This document shows, in pieces, positions 26,893-36,072 of a stretch of DNA of 64,000 bases (positions within the stretch are counted from its first letter, which is position 1; each line of letters opens with the position of its first letter). This stretch comes from Bradyrhizobium sp. SRS-191 (GTDB lineage Bacteria > Pseudomonadota > Alphaproteobacteria > Rhizobiales > Xanthobacteraceae), in the NCBI RefSeq assembly GCF_024586915.1, contig NZ_JANBVS010000007.1:62001-126000 (forward strand). Direction: 5' to 3'. The notes below the pieces were generated by a model that did not search any database, was not told the origin of the DNA, and worked only from the letters and a program-made list of their open reading frames with translations. A program made the position numbers and the translations under genes.

Positions 26893-28181
26893 TGGGCGTG
26901 GAAGTCACCAAGCTGCCGACGGGGCTGACGGTCGTCACCGACACGATGCCGCATCTGGAGACGGCGGCGCTCGGCGTCTGGGCCGGTGTCGGTGGTCGCG
27001 ACGAGAAACCGGACGAGCATGGCATCTCGCACCTGCTGGAGCACATGGCGTTCAAGGGCACGACGACGCGCAGCGCGCGCGAGATCGTCGAGGCGGTCGA
27101 GGCGGTCGGCGGCGATCTCAACGCCGGTACGTCGACCGAGACCACGGCCTATTATGCGCGCGTGCTGAAGGCCGACGTGCCACTGGCGCTCGACGTGCTC
27201 TCCGACATTCTGGCCAATCCGTCCTTCGTGCCGGAGGAGCTGGAGCGCGAGAAGAACGTCATCGTGCAGGAGATTGGCGCGGCGCAGGACACGCCTGACG
27301 ACGTCGTATTCGAGCATCTCAACGAGCTGTGCTTCCCCGACCAGCCGATGGGCCGGTCGCTGCTCGGCACCGCCAAGACGCTCGAGGCGTTCGACCGCGA
27401 CAAGCTGCACGGCTATCTGTCGACGCACTATCGCGGACCCGACATGGTGGTGGCCGCCGCCGGCGCGGTCGATCATCAGCGCGTGGTCGAGGACGTGACC
27501 AAGCGCTTCGCCAGCTTCAACGGCGGCGAGGGACCGAAGCCGCTGCCGGCGGCTTTCGGCAAGGGCGGCTCGCGGGTGGTGCATCGCGATCTCGAGCAGG
27601 CGCATCTGACCCTGGCGCTGGAGGGCGTGCCGCAGGCCGATCCGTCGCTGTTCTCGCTGCAGGTGTTCACCAACATCCTCGGCGGCGGCATGTCGTCCCG
27701 CCTGTTCCAGGAGGTGCGCGAGAATCGCGGGCTCTGCTACTCCGTCTACACTTTCCACGCGCCCTACAGCGACACCGGCTTCTTCGGCCTGTACACCGGC
27801 ACGGATCCGGCCGACGCGCCCGAGATGATGGAAGTCGTCGTCGACATCATCGGCAACGCGGTGGAGAGCCTGACCGACGCTGAGGTGGCGCGCGCCAAGG
27901 CGCAGATGAAGGCGGGGCTGCTGATGGCGCTGGAGAGCTGCAGCGCCCGCGCCGAGCAGCTCGCGCGGCATATCCTCGCTTATGGCCGGCCGCAGACGCT
28001 GCAGGAGATGGTCGCCAAGATCGAGGCGGTGAGCGTCGAGAGCACGCGCGATGCGGCGCGTGCGCTGCTCGCACGCAGCAAGCCGGCGGTCGTGGCCTTG
28101 GGGACCGGCAGGGGTCTGGACACGGCAGTGACTTTCGCCGAAGGTCTCACCGGGCCGAAGTCGAAGGCCCAGCTGCATTGA
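26889..28181 (+). CDS. M16 family zinc peptidase (mitochondrial processing peptidase-like)
   Basis: This 430-residue peptidase has the inverted zinc motif HLLEHMAFKGTTTRS (HxxEH) at about residues 53-67 and the distal Glu in the GDLNAGTSTETTAYYARVL segment near residues 78-96. A second M16 half follows with the GGGMSSRLFQEVRENRGLCY stretch near residue 263. It belongs to the group related to mitochondrial processing peptidase beta, often found beside thrC in alphaproteobacteria. Its substrates are unknown. The start overlaps the thrC stop, so the two are translationally coupled. Confidence 0.93.
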   Translation: MMGVEVTKLPTGLTVVTDTMPHLETAALGVWAGVGGRDEKPDEHGISHLLEHMAFKGTTTRSAREIVEAVEAVGGDLNAGTSTETTAYYARVLKADVPLALDVLSDILANPSFVPEELEREKNVIVQEIGAAQDTPDDVVFEHLNELCFPDQPMGRSLLGTAKTLEAFDRDKLHGYLSTHYRGPDMVVAAAGAVDHQRVVEDVTKRFASFNGGEGPKPLPAAFGKGGSRVVHRDLEQAHLTLALEGVPQADPSLFSLQVFTNILGGGMSSRLFQEVRENRGLCYSVYTFHAPYSDTGFFGLYTGTDPADAPEMMEVVVDIIGNAVESLTDAEVARAKAQMKAGLLMALESCSARAEQLARHILAYGRPQTLQEMVAKIEAVSVESTRDAARALLARSKPAVVALGTGRGLDTAVTFAEGLTGPKSKAQLH

Positions 28182-28272
28182 GCACGGGTCCTGACACGTC
28201 GAGCACCTGGCGGATCGCCGCCGGGAGCGCCGGCGGTGGATTCGGGTGCTGAAGAGCAGGGGAGCATCACCG

Positions 28273-28860
28273 ATGGCCCTGTTTCGTTTACCGTCCAGTG
28301 GACCGGCTGCGCTCGCCCCGCGCGGCAATGGTCTGCTGCTGCGTTCGCCACAGATGGCCGACTACGCCCAATGGGCGCGGCTGCGCGAGATCAGCCGCGA
28401 TTATTTGACGCCATGGGAGCCGATCTGGCCGTCCGACGACCTGACGCGCTCCGGCTTCCGCCGCCGGCTGCGCCGCTATGCCGAGGACATCTCGGCCGAC
28501 CGCTCCTACCCGTTCATCGTGTTCCGCGAATCAGACGGCGCCATGCTCGGCGGCATCACGCTTGCCAATGTCCGGCGCGGCATCGTCCAGGCCGGCACGA
28601 TCGGCTACTGGATGGGCCAGCCGCACGCCCATCACGGCTACATGACGTCGGCGCTGCGGCTGCTGCTACCGACCTTGTTCGGCGAGCTCAATCTGCACCG
28701 TGTGGAGGCCGCCTGCATCCCGACCAATACGCCGTCGATCCGGGTGCTCGAGAAGTGCGGTTTCACCCGGGAAGGGCTGGCGCGGCGCTATCTCTGCATC
28801 AACGGGGTCTGGCAGGACCATTACCTCTATGGCCTCCTGCATGAGGATTTTCGCGGTTAG
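28273..28860 (+). CDS. RimJ/RimL-type GNAT acetyltransferase
   Basis: This 195-residue protein resembles ribosomal-protein N-terminal acetyltransferases. The family segments are LREISRDYLTPWEPIWP near residue 38, GYWMGQPHAHHGYMTSALRL (acetyl-CoA loop, near residue 117) and RVEAACIPTNTPSIRVLEKC with GFTREGLARRYLCINGVWQD at the end. ATG 28273 has GGGGAG upstream; a longer frame to 28246 was rejected. It follows the M16 peptidase by 91 bases and may share its transcript. Confidence 0.9.
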   Translation: MALFRLPSSGPAALAPRGNGLLLRSPQMADYAQWARLREISRDYLTPWEPIWPSDDLTRSGFRRRLRRYAEDISADRSYPFIVFRESDGAMLGGITLANVRRGIVQAGTIGYWMGQPHAHHGYMTSALRLLLPTLFGELNLHRVEAACIPTNTPSIRVLEKCGFTREGLARRYLCINGVWQDHYLYGLLHEDFRG

Positions 28861-29043
28861 CATTTGTGATCGGGCGGGGAGAATGCGAGGCCGAACGGGG
28901 CTGGTTCCGGCCTCTGAAATGGGTATAGACGCCTTCAGGTGAGCCGCCTTGATGCCGGCGTCCTTCGGCTTGGCCGCGCTCGCGCGATCCGAGCCGTGGG
29001 TCGGGCCGTCGAGCCGGGCGACCGAGATGCCGGGGACTTCGAG

Positions 29044-29685
29044 ATGCGACAGACGCGTGTGATTCGGGTGGGGACGTTGGCAGCCGTGCTGCTGGCCATG
29101 GGAGCGGCAGCGGTCGCACCGCCGGCTGCGGCCCAATCGCTCACGGACCGTTTCAAGAGCCTGTTCGGCGGCGGCTCGGACGACAAGGAGCAGCAGAACC
29201 TGCCTGCAGGCGGTCCGCCCGTCGATCCGACCGAGGGCTTGACCTGTCCGCAGGTCAACATCCGGGCTGGCGCCTCGACCTATGCGGTGGCGGTGCCCGG
29301 CAAACAGGCCGTCGGCAACGACGTGCGGTTTCAGGCCTCGATCGTCAAGACCGCGCGTGAGTGCAATCTCAACGGCGCCGAGATCGTCGCCAAGATCGGC
29401 ATCCAGGGCCGCGTCGTCGCCGGGCCCGCCGGCGCGCCGGCCACCGTCGATATCCCGGTGCGCATCGCGGTGGTCCAGGGTGGAATCGGCGAGAAGGTGA
29501 TCGCCACCAAGGCCTACCGGACCACGGTGCAGATGACCGGCGACGGCAGCGTGCCGTTCACGATTGTCGCCGAGGACATGGTCTATCCGGTGCCGCCGCC
29601 CGGCGCCAACGCCGACAATTACGTGTTCTACATCGGCTTCGATCCGCAGGCCCTGACGCCCGAGCGCGGCAAGAAGCGGAAGTGA
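29044..29685 (+). CDS. Exported hypothetical protein
   Basis: This 213-residue protein has a clear signal peptide (about residues 1-30, cleavage near PAAAQS), a Gly/Asp-rich linker (FGGGSDDKEQQ) and a soluble domain with two Cys (LTCPQV, ARECNL) that could form a disulfide. Alternating short strands such as IPVRIAVVQGGIGEKVIATK suggest a beta-rich fold. I recognise no domain. It lies between rimJ and the ATP synthase operon, convergent with the latter, and a shared terminator follows. Confidence 0.7.
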   Translation: MRQTRVIRVGTLAAVLLAMGAAAVAPPAAAQSLTDRFKSLFGGGSDDKEQQNLPAGGPPVDPTEGLTCPQVNIRAGASTYAVAVPGKQAVGNDVRFQASIVKTARECNLNGAEIVAKIGIQGRVVAGPAGAPATVDIPVRIAVVQGGIGEKVIATKAYRTTVQMTGDGSVPFTIVAEDMVYPVPPPGANADNYVFYIGFDPQALTPERGKKRK

Positions 29686-29734
29686 GGCGCGGCCGGTCGC
29701 ACCGGCGGCCAGGACGGGAACAGGTTGGAAAAGC

Positions 29735-29763
29735 AAAAGGCCGGTGCGCGGCACCGGCCTTTT
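29735..29763. terminator. Bidirectional terminator between exported protein gene and atpF
   Basis: AAAAGGCCGGTGC pairs perfectly with GCACCGGCCTTTT across a GCG loop. The A-run on one side and T-run on the other allow termination in both directions, which fits the two convergent genes. Confidence 0.88.
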
Positions 29764-29791
29764 GGAAGATGTTGGATCGATCGAGCGCGGC

Positions 29792-30283
29792 TCAGTTCAG
29801 CTTGCGGCCGACTTCTGCGATGCCCTTGGCGACCAGGTCTTCGCCGAGACCGCCCTTGACCGACTGCGACAGCACGGTCGCGGCGGCCTGGACAGCGGCG
29901 TCGGCCGCGGCGGCCCGGACGTCGGCCAAAGCCTGGGCTTCGGCGAGCGCGATCTTGCTCTCGGCGGCCTTGGTGCGACGGGAGACGAAGTCTTCCATCT
30001 TGGCCTTGGCGTCCGCCGCGATACGCTCGGCTTCCGCCTTCGCGCTGGTGACGATCTCCTCGGCCTCACGCTCGGCGCTGGCGCGGCGGGTCTTGTAGTC
30101 GGCGAGCACCTTGGCCGCCTCGTCCTTGAGCCGCTTGGCCTCCGCCAGCTCGTTCCTGATGCGATCGGCACGGTGGTCGAGCGCCTTCAGGATCATGCGG
30201 TGGACACCGAGATAGGCGAACAGGCCCATCAGGATCACGAAAGCAATCGCAACCCAGGTTTCCGGATCAGCGAGCAAATGCAT
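29792..30283 (-). CDS. atpF: ATP synthase F0 subunit b
   Basis: This 163-residue stator subunit has one N-terminal membrane helix (about residues 9-28) and a long charged coiled coil rich in Ala, Lys, Glu and Arg ([20 protein letters not shown]) that bridges F0 and F1. The ATG shares one base with the stop of the preceding b' gene (TGATG), so the two are coupled. Having b and b' together is usual in photosynthetic and alphaproteobacterial lineages. Confidence 0.93.
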   Translation of the reverse strand: MHLLADPETWVAIAFVILMGLFAYLGVHRMILKALDHRADRIRNELAEAKRLKDEAAKVLADYKTRRASAEREAEEIVTSAKAEAERIAADAKAKMEDFVSRRTKAAESKIALAEAQALADVRAAAADAAVQAAATVLSQSVKGGLGEDLVAKGIAEVGRKLN

Positions 30284-30858
30284 CAGGCTGTTCCCTTCAA
30301 CGATGCATCGACCGCAGCTTCCACCGTCTTGGCCGCAGGGGCCTTGCCGGTGAGCTGCTGCACGATCGCAGAGGCCGCATCAGCGGCGATGCCGCGGACA
30401 TTGCTCATTGCGGTCGCACGCGTGGTGGCGATGGACTTCTCAGCTGCCGCGAGCTTGGCCGCGAGGCTATCTTCCAGCGCCTTGCGTTCGGCATCCGACG
30501 AGGCCGCGAGCTTGTCGCGGGTTTCGGCACCAATCGCCTGGGCGCGGGCGCGAGCCGTCGCCAGCTCGGTTTCATACGCCTTCATCGCGGCTTCGGATTC
30601 ATCCTTCAGCCGCTGTGCCTCGGCCAGATCGCCGTCGATCGCCTTCTGGCGGGCGTCGATGACGGCCCCGACCTTCGGCAGCGCCACACGCGACACGATC
30701 ACGTACAGCGCCACGAAGGCGATCACCAGAGAGACGATCTGGGAGGGAAAGGTTTCCTTCGAGAAGGGAGGGAAACCATGCCCGCCATCGGCCTCCGTAT
30801 GGGCGCTTGCGGTGCCCTTGGCCTCGCCGCCCTTGGCCTCACCATGACTTTCAGCCAC
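30283..30858 (-). CDS. atpG: ATP synthase F0 subunit b'
   Basis: This 191-residue stator subunit has a 28-residue charged, Gly/His-rich leader, one membrane helix ([20 protein letters not shown], about residues 39-58) and a coiled coil with [20 protein letters not shown] near residue 68. The start is GTG at 30858, chosen for AGGAG six bases upstream. It pairs with the following b subunit to form a b/b' heterodimer. Gene symbols for b' vary between genomes. Confidence 0.92.
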   Translation of the reverse strand: MAESHGEAKGGEAKGTASAHTEADGGHGFPPFSKETFPSQIVSLVIAFVALYVIVSRVALPKVGAVIDARQKAIDGDLAEAQRLKDESEAAMKAYETELATARARAQAIGAETRDKLAASSDAERKALEDSLAAKLAAAEKSIATTRATAMSNVRGIAADAASAIVQQLTGKAPAAKTVEAAVDASLKGTA

Positions 30859-30886
30859 GGGCTTCTCCTGTCCGGCTCAGGCCGTC

Positions 30887-31114
30887 TTAGACGGCGTACA
30901 GCAGGAGCAGGGCGATCAGCAGCGAGAAGATGCCGAGCGCTTCGGTCACCGCGAAGCCGAAAATCAGGTTGCCGAACTGGCCCTGGGCGGCCGACGGGTT
31001 GCGCAGAGCAGCCGACAGGTAGTTGCCGAAGATGATGCCGATGCCGGCACCCGCGCCACCCATGCCGATGCAGGCAATGCCCGCGCCAATGTACTTCGCT
31101 GCGACCGGATCCAT
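30887..31114 (-). CDS. atpE: ATP synthase F0 subunit c
   Basis: This 75-residue proteolipid forms the rotor ring. It has two membrane helices joined by the polar loop containing RNPSAAQGQ near residues 38-46, and a carboxylate in the second helix ([19 protein letters not shown], Glu near residue 58) that carries the proton. A near-perfect AAAGGAG ribosome site precedes the ATG, as expected for the high copy number of this subunit. Confidence 0.96.
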   Translation of the reverse strand: MDPVAAKYIGAGIACIGMGGAGAGIGIIFGNYLSAALRNPSAAQGQFGNLIFGFAVTEALGIFSLLIALLLLYAV

Positions 31115-31152
31115 GACGAACTCCTTTGAGAGGTTAGGTAGAGAGGGCCGGA

Positions 31153-31896
31153 TCAGTGGCCCGGATGGATAGCATCGTTGAGATAGATGCAGGTGAGGAT
31201 CGTGAAGACGTAGGCCTGGAGGAACGCGACCATCAGCTCGAGGCCGGTCAGGGCGACCGTGAGACCGAGCGGCAGCAGCGCGCCGACCTTGCCGACGAAA
31301 CCGAGCGCGCCGAGCATGGTCACGAAGCTCGCGAACACCTTCAGCGTGACGTGTCCGGCCAGCATGTTGGCGAACAGACGGACGCTGTGCGAGATCGGGC
31401 GGGAGAAGAAGGAGATGATTTCAATCACGACCACCAGCGGCAGGATCACCGCGGGGATGCCGGACGGCACGAACAGCTTAAAGAACTTCAGGCCGTTCTT
31501 GTAGAAGCCGTAGATGATGACCGTCAGGAACACCAGGAGCGCCAGCGCGAAGGTGACGATGATGTGGCTGGAGACGGTGAAGGTGTAGGGGATGATGCCG
31601 ACGATGTTCGAGACGAAGATGAACATGAACAGCGAGAACACCAGCGGGAAGAACGTCATGCCGTGCGAGCCGGCGCTGGTTCTGATGGTGTTGGCGACGA
31701 ATTCGTAGGACAGCTCGACCATCGACTGGAAGCGGCCCGGGACGAGCGCGCGTCCGGCGGCCATCATCATGACGGCGATGAGAACGACCGCGAGCAGCAT
31801 GTACGCGGACGAATTGGTGAAGGCGATCTCCTGATTGCCGATGTGGCCGATCGTGAAGATCTTGTTGAGGTGGAATTGATGGATCGGATCGATCAT
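31153..31896 (-). CDS. atpB: ATP synthase F0 subunit a
   Basis: This 247-residue membrane subunit has five to six helices and provides the proton half-channels. The essential Arg is in [20 protein letters not shown] near residue 175, and [16 protein letters not shown] forms the last helix end. It lies after atpI with a 104-base gap that contains a 16-base tandem duplication. Confidence 0.95.
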   Translation of the reverse strand: MIDPIHQFHLNKIFTIGHIGNQEIAFTNSSAYMLLAVVLIAVMMMAAGRALVPGRFQSMVELSYEFVANTIRTSAGSHGMTFFPLVFSLFMFIFVSNIVGIIPYTFTVSSHIIVTFALALLVFLTVIIYGFYKNGLKFFKLFVPSGIPAVILPLVVVIEIISFFSRPISHSVRLFANMLAGHVTLKVFASFVTMLGALGFVGKVGALLPLGLTVALTGLELMVAFLQAYVFTILTCIYLNDAIHPGH

Positions 31897-31948
31897 CCGC
31901 GTGGCGTCTCAGTTGTTCACCGGCCACGCCGGCGCTTTGCAATTCACT

Positions 31949-31980
31949 CGTGGGCCTTCAGAGTCGTGGGCCTTCAGAGT
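31949..31980. repeat. Two tandem copies of a 16-base unit
   Basis: CGTGGGCCTTCAGAGT is repeated exactly, head to tail, in the atpI-atpB gap, 53 bases upstream of atpB on the minus strand. It is a recent-looking duplication and may be polymorphic between strains. Confidence 0.9.
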
Positions 31981-32000
31981 CACGGTCTTTCGCGCAGAAC

Positions 32001-32393
32001 TCACTGGCGGGACCTGTCGGGAGCTATGCCTGCAGATCTCACCACGTTCAACACGCCGGCGGCGAAGCCGAGCAGGAAAAACACGATAAATCCGAAGGGC
32101 GATGTCGACAGCAAGCGGTCGAAGCCCCAGCCAAGCACCGCGCCGACGAGGACACCGGCGATCAACTCGGAGGACAGTTGCAGGCCACGCGCCATGGCCG
32201 AAGCCCGGGCTGCAGTGTCACCGCCGCTGTTTCCAGGTTGATCAGCCCCGATCTTTCGGCCGTCGCGAAATTCGGACAACCGTTGGTCGAGACTTCCGAG
32301 CCTTGCGGAAAGCGCAACCTCATCGGGCGACTTGTCGCGATCTCCGTGTCCGCTGCTCTCGTTCGTGCCATCCGCCATGTGCTTGTCCGCCAT
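32001..32393 (-). CDS. atpI: ATP synthase protein I (AtpI/AtpZ-like)
   Basis: This 130-residue protein has a polar 65-residue head and two membrane helices in the last half (LSSELIAGVLVGAVLGWGFD and FGFIVFFLLGFAAGVLNVV). This is the size and topology of AtpI, which helps assemble the c-ring. It leads the F0 operon. ATG 32393 and ATG 32378 are both possible starts and neither has a strong ribosome site. A sigma-70-like promoter lies 70-100 bases upstream. Confidence 0.88.
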   Translation of the reverse strand: MADKHMADGTNESSGHGDRDKSPDEVALSARLGSLDQRLSEFRDGRKIGADQPGNSGGDTAARASAMARGLQLSSELIAGVLVGAVLGWGFDRLLSTSPFGFIVFFLLGFAAGVLNVVRSAGIAPDRSRQ

Positions 32394-32462
32394 GTGTGGA
32401 GACCCGACCCGTTGCTGCGAGTTTCAGGAAATAGCGCCCCATCGCCCTTTAAAGCCGCGCGG

Positions 32463-32491
32463 ACCATACTGACCGCATCCCCCCAAGTCAA
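32463..32491 (-). promoter_or_regulatory. Predicted sigma-70 promoter of the F0 ATP synthase operon
   Basis: On the minus strand a -35 box TTGACT (32491-32486) and a -10 box TATGGT (32468-32463) are 17 bases apart, the optimal spacing. Transcription would start near 32456 and give a leader of about 60 bases before atpI. Confidence 0.65.
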
Positions 32492-32869
32492 GATTGCGTG
32501 TTGATCTGTTAGATGTCTGATTCTGCTCGTTTTCTCGGCTTTTTCGTCAGATCGGTCGCGCGTGTCACCGCGCCGCATCAACAGTGTTCTGTGCGGTTGC
32601 GATGGGGCGCAGGTCGAGCCGCTCAGCCGGTGCTCCAAGGCGGCGCCGATACGCCTGGTCCCCGGAGCCGGGAACCCGCGGCGGCGCACGTCCACGGCGG
32701 GGCCGGCACGACGTAAGGGACGAGCGCGTTGAAATCGCGCCGCGGCGCCTCTACGTGAGTTCAACCGGCGTCGCCTGTGGCAGGTGACCGCAGTCGAGGC
32801 AATGTCATGGCGGCGACACAATGCGAGCGTGCATGGCGGCCATCCCGAACGCGCCCTGGAGAGCGAGAC
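32492..32869. other. Intergenic region between atp operon and exported coiled-coil gene
   Basis: About 380 bases with no supported gene, repeat or terminator. The first part is mildly T-rich (32510-32550). The rest is GC-rich without clear structure. A promoter for the gene at 32870 should be here but I cannot place it. Confidence 0.45.
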
Positions 32870-33436
32870 ATGACTGTCATGAAGTCCTGCCGGCAGCCCC
32901 TCCTCGCCGTTCTGGCATTGAGCTGTCTCGCGGGAGCGGCCTTGGCGGCGGACGACAGCGCCCCCGATGGTGACAAAGGGCGCTATACAATGTCGACCAC
33001 GCCGGACGGCGTTGTCCGCCTCGACACGCGGACAGGGGCGGTCTCGACCTGCAACAACAATTCCGGTTCGGGCTGGGCGTGCTATGCCGTTCCGGACGAG
33101 CGCGCGGCGCTGGATGCCGAGATCGGCCGGCTGCAGGGAGAGAATGAGAGCCTGAAGGCTCAGCTCGCCTCGCGCGACCACAGCATCGCCGGCAAGATCG
33201 ACGAGGCGCTGCCGAAGGACCAGGCGCTACCGAAATCCGATCAGCTGAAGAAGGCCGAGCCCAAGGCAGGTGATAAAGCGGGCGACTCCAAATCGGCCGA
33301 TGCAACGCGCAAGCTGGAGATTCCGTTGCCCAGCGACCAGGACATGGATCGCATGATGGGCTTCCTGGAGCAGGCCTGGCGCCGGCTGCTCGACATGGCG
33401 ACGCGGGTGCAGAAGGACGTCTCTGGCAAGATCTGA
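32870..33436 (+). CDS. Exported coiled-coil hypothetical protein
   Basis: This 188-residue protein has a signal peptide (cleavage near AALAAD), a short domain with two Cys (VSTCNNNSGSGWACYAVPDE, about residues 62-81), a predicted coiled coil (RAALDAEIGRLQGENESLKA, about residues 82-101), a Lys/Asp/Ala-rich linker, and a C-terminal helix MDRMMGFLEQAWRRLLDMAT. Its function is not known. The coiled coil suggests oligomerisation in the periplasm. The ATG at 32870 has GGAGAG upstream. Confidence 0.75.
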   Translation: MTVMKSCRQPLLAVLALSCLAGAALAADDSAPDGDKGRYTMSTTPDGVVRLDTRTGAVSTCNNNSGSGWACYAVPDERAALDAEIGRLQGENESLKAQLASRDHSIAGKIDEALPKDQALPKSDQLKKAEPKAGDKAGDSKSADATRKLEIPLPSDQDMDRMMGFLEQAWRRLLDMATRVQKDVSGKI

Positions 33437-33460
33437 GGTCGAGCCGAGGAGGCGGGGCGC

Positions 33461-33928
33461 ATGCCCACAAGATCGACATCGCGGACGGCACCGTCGGCCA
33501 TAGCTCTCAATACTGTCGTGACCTCGACGTTGACCGTCCAGACGCGGGGCCGCGGCTTCACCGATCTCACGCGCGAGGCCGACGCGTTCCTGTGCGAGGT
33601 CTCCGCGAGAGAAGGTGTCGTCACCGCCTTCATCCGCCACACCTCGGCGTCGCTGACGATCCAGGAGAATGCTGATCCGACCGTGCTGCGCGATCTCACC
33701 ACGGCGCTGGCGCGGCTGGCGCCGGAGGACGGCGGCTGGGTGCACGACACCGAGGGGCCCGACGACATGCCGGCGCACATCAAGACCATGCTGAGCGCGG
33801 TCTCCCTGCAGGTGCCGGTGAAGGACGGCCGCATGCTGCTCGGCACCTGGCAGGCGATCTATTTGATCGAGCATCGCGCGCGTCCGCACGCCCGCGAGGT
33901 GGTGCTGCAGTTCATCGGCGCGGTCTGA
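33461..33928 (+). CDS. yjbQ: YjbQ family protein (UPF0047)
   Basis: This 155-residue protein has the compact YjbQ fold. The signature is VVTAFIRHTSASLTIQENAD near residues 53-72, with His and Glu/Asn residues that line a proposed metal or phosphate site, and MLLGTWQAIYLIEHR near residue 126. Some homologs complement thiamine-phosphate synthase mutants weakly, but the native role is uncertain. It follows the coiled-coil gene by 24 bases and ends at a strong terminator. Confidence 0.88.
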   Translation: MPTRSTSRTAPSAIALNTVVTSTLTVQTRGRGFTDLTREADAFLCEVSAREGVVTAFIRHTSASLTIQENADPTVLRDLTTALARLAPEDGGWVHDTEGPDDMPAHIKTMLSAVSLQVPVKDGRMLLGTWQAIYLIEHRARPHAREVVLQFIGAV

Positions 33929-33961
33929 TCGCAAAAGACGAAACCCCGGGGCTGAAACGCG

Positions 33962-33991
33962 GAACGGCCGCGGAGTGATCCGCGGCCGTTC
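33962..33991. terminator. Perfect 13-bp hairpin between yjbQ and MHS transporter
   Basis: GAACGGCCGCGGA pairs with TCCGCGGCCGTTC across a GTGA loop between two convergent genes. The U-run is short, but stem strength and position suggest termination for both. Confidence 0.75.
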
Positions 33992-34032
33992 GTTCGAAGG
34001 GGATGCGAGCGGGATTGCCGCTCGCATCATGA

Positions 34033-35697
34033 TCAGGTCGACTGGATGTCGACGTCCTTGGTTTCCGGCAGGAACAGGAAGCCGACCACCGCGGTGATGA
34101 CGGCGAACGTGATCGGGTACCAAAGGCCGGCATAGATATCGCCGGTCGAGGCCACGATCGCGAACGCGGTGGCCGGCAGCAGGCCGCCGAACCAGCCGTT
34201 GCCGATGTGATAGGGCAGCGACATCGAGGTGTAGCGGATCTTGGTCGGGAACAGCTCGACCAGCATCGCGGCGATCGGGCCGTAGACCATCGTCACGAAG
34301 ATCACCAGGATGAACAGCAGGCCGATGATCGCGGCGACCTGCGGACGGAAGACGTCGAACGGATGCGCCATCTTCACGATGGCCGCGTCGCCCGCCTTCG
34401 GATAGCCGGCGGCCTGGACGGCCGCGAGGATGGCCGGGTTGCCGGCCTTGGCGTCGGCATAGGCCACGTCGGTGCCGTTGACGGTCACCTTCACGCCCGA
34501 GCCGGCCGGGCCAGGAATGGTCGAGTATTTGACCGACTGCTGGGCCAGATAGGAGCGGGCGGTGTCGCAGGGCGCGCTGAAGACGCGGGTGCCGACCGGA
34601 TTGAACAGATCGCCGCAGCCCGCGGGATCCGCCACCACTTCAACCTTCGTCGTCTCGATGGCCTTTTCCAGCGCCGGGTTGGCGTTGCTGGTGATCATCT
34701 TGAAGATCGGGAAGAAGGTCAGCGCCGCGATCAGACAGCCGCCCATGATGATCGGCTTGCGGCCGATCTTGTCGGAGAGGATGCCGAACACGATGAAGAA
34801 GCCGGTGCCGAGCAGCAGCGACCAGGCGATCAGCAGGTTGGCGGTGTAGCCGTCGACCTTCAGGATCGATTGCAGGAAGAACAGCGCGTAGAACTGGCCG
34901 GTGTACCAGACCACGCCCTGGCCCATCGTGGCGCCGATCAGCGCGAGCAGCACGATCTTGCCGTTGCCCCAGTTGGCGAAGGCTTCGGTCAGCGGCGCCT
35001 TCGAGCTCTTGCCCTCTTCCTTCATCTTCTGGAACACGGGCGACTCGTTGAGGCGCAGACGGATCCAGACGGAGACGCCGAGCAGCAGCACGGACACCAG
35101 GAACGGAACGCGCCAGCCCCATTTCGCGAAGTCGGCCTCGCCGATGATGGTGCGGGTGAACAGGATCACCAGCAGCGACAGGAACAGGCCCATCGTCGCG
35201 GTGGTCTGGATGAAGGAGGTGTAGTAGCCGCGCTTGCCCATCGGAGCGTGCTCGGCGACATAGGTCGCGGCGCCGCCATACTCACCGCCGAGCGCGAGGC
35301 CCTGCAGCAGGCGCAGACCGATCAGGATCACCGGCGCTGCGAAGCCGATGGTCTCGGCGTTCGGCAGGATGCCGACGATGAAGGTCGACAGACCCATGAT
35401 CAGGATCGTGACCAGGAAGGTGTATTTGCGGCCGACGATGTCGCCGATGCGGCCGAACACGATGGCGCCGAACGGGCGGACCAGGAAGCCGGCGGCGAAG
35501 GCGAGCAGCGCGAAGATGTCGCGGGTGGCCGGCGGATAGGCGGAGAAGAACTGCGCGCCGATGATCGAGGCCAGCGACCCGTACAGGTAGAAGTCGTACC
35601 ACTCGAAGACGGTGCCGAGCGAGGAAGCCAGAATGACGAAACGTTCGTCCTTCGTCATGCCTCCCGTTCTCGCTGGTGTGGCGACCATTGTTGACAT
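34033..35697 (-). CDS. MFS transporter, metabolite:H+ symporter (MHS) type
   Basis: This 554-residue, 12-helix carrier belongs to the MHS branch, which imports organic acids or betaines with protons. Helix 1 holds FEWYDFYLYGSLASI near residue 28. The cytoplasmic loops carry the MFS motif GRIGDIVGRKYTFLVTIL near residue 80 and DKIGRKPII near residue 313. Helices 8-9 are separated by about 100 residues (340-440) with three Cys and little hydrophobicity, an extra periplasmic domain. ATG 35697 has GGGGAG at good spacing. Substrate unknown. Confidence 0.9.
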   Translation of the reverse strand: MSTMVATPARTGGMTKDERFVILASSLGTVFEWYDFYLYGSLASIIGAQFFSAYPPATRDIFALLAFAAGFLVRPFGAIVFGRIGDIVGRKYTFLVTILIMGLSTFIVGILPNAETIGFAAPVILIGLRLLQGLALGGEYGGAATYVAEHAPMGKRGYYTSFIQTTATMGLFLSLLVILFTRTIIGEADFAKWGWRVPFLVSVLLLGVSVWIRLRLNESPVFQKMKEEGKSSKAPLTEAFANWGNGKIVLLALIGATMGQGVVWYTGQFYALFFLQSILKVDGYTANLLIAWSLLLGTGFFIVFGILSDKIGRKPIIMGGCLIAALTFFPIFKMITSNANPALEKAIETTKVEVVADPAGCGDLFNPVGTRVFSAPCDTARSYLAQQSVKYSTIPGPAGSGVKVTVNGTDVAYADAKAGNPAILAAVQAAGYPKAGDAAIVKMAHPFDVFRPQVAAIIGLLFILVIFVTMVYGPIAAMLVELFPTKIRYTSMSLPYHIGNGWFGGLLPATAFAIVASTGDIYAGLWYPITFAVITAVVGFLFLPETKDVDIQST

Positions 35698-36072
35698 TGG
35701 CATTCGCTCCCCAAGATCGTTTGTGATGATGGCTTCGTCTCCGCATGCCGGACTTGGACGGCTGTCGTCGCGGAGGCCTTGGCGCCTAAGTAACATTGCA
35801 GTGAAACTCGGCCCAATACGACTTTCGGCCCTGGCTCCTGAGGCGGGCGGGAAAGGTGGGGACATTGCGGCGGATCAAGTTCGCTGATCGGGCGCTGCGC
35901 TACGTATGCTGCGTCGCACAAGGCGGGGATTAACCGCCTTCCCTCCAAGTGGAATTGCATGCTTGCATGCAACCGGTGGCCGGGCGAGTATTTCCGGAAA
36001 ATCGGCGCGCATGCAGATGCAGCATGCCGTCGCCGACGCGAGGTCACGTCAGGATTGTTCAAGTCAGGATTT
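35698..36072. promoter_or_regulatory. Divergent region between MHS transporter and response regulator
   Basis: No gene is supported in these 375 bases. It holds a hairpin (AAGGCGG / CCGCCTT, 35920-35940) and an 18-base dyad TTGCATGCTTGCATGCAA at 35955-35972. The dyad is about 100 bases before the regulator's start codon and is the best operator candidate. Confidence 0.5.
35955..35972. promoter_or_regulatory. 18-bp dyad upstream of NarL-type regulator
   Basis: TTGCATGC and GCATGCAA are perfect inverted 8-base arms separated by TT. It could be a binding site for the downstream regulator or another dimeric factor. Nothing else in the window repeats it. Confidence 0.5.

Noticed and set aside
32162-33181. 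339-residue minus-strand frame upstream of atpI
   Set aside because: It has no domain and opposes a gene with a signal peptide and good ribosome site; it also covers the atp promoter.
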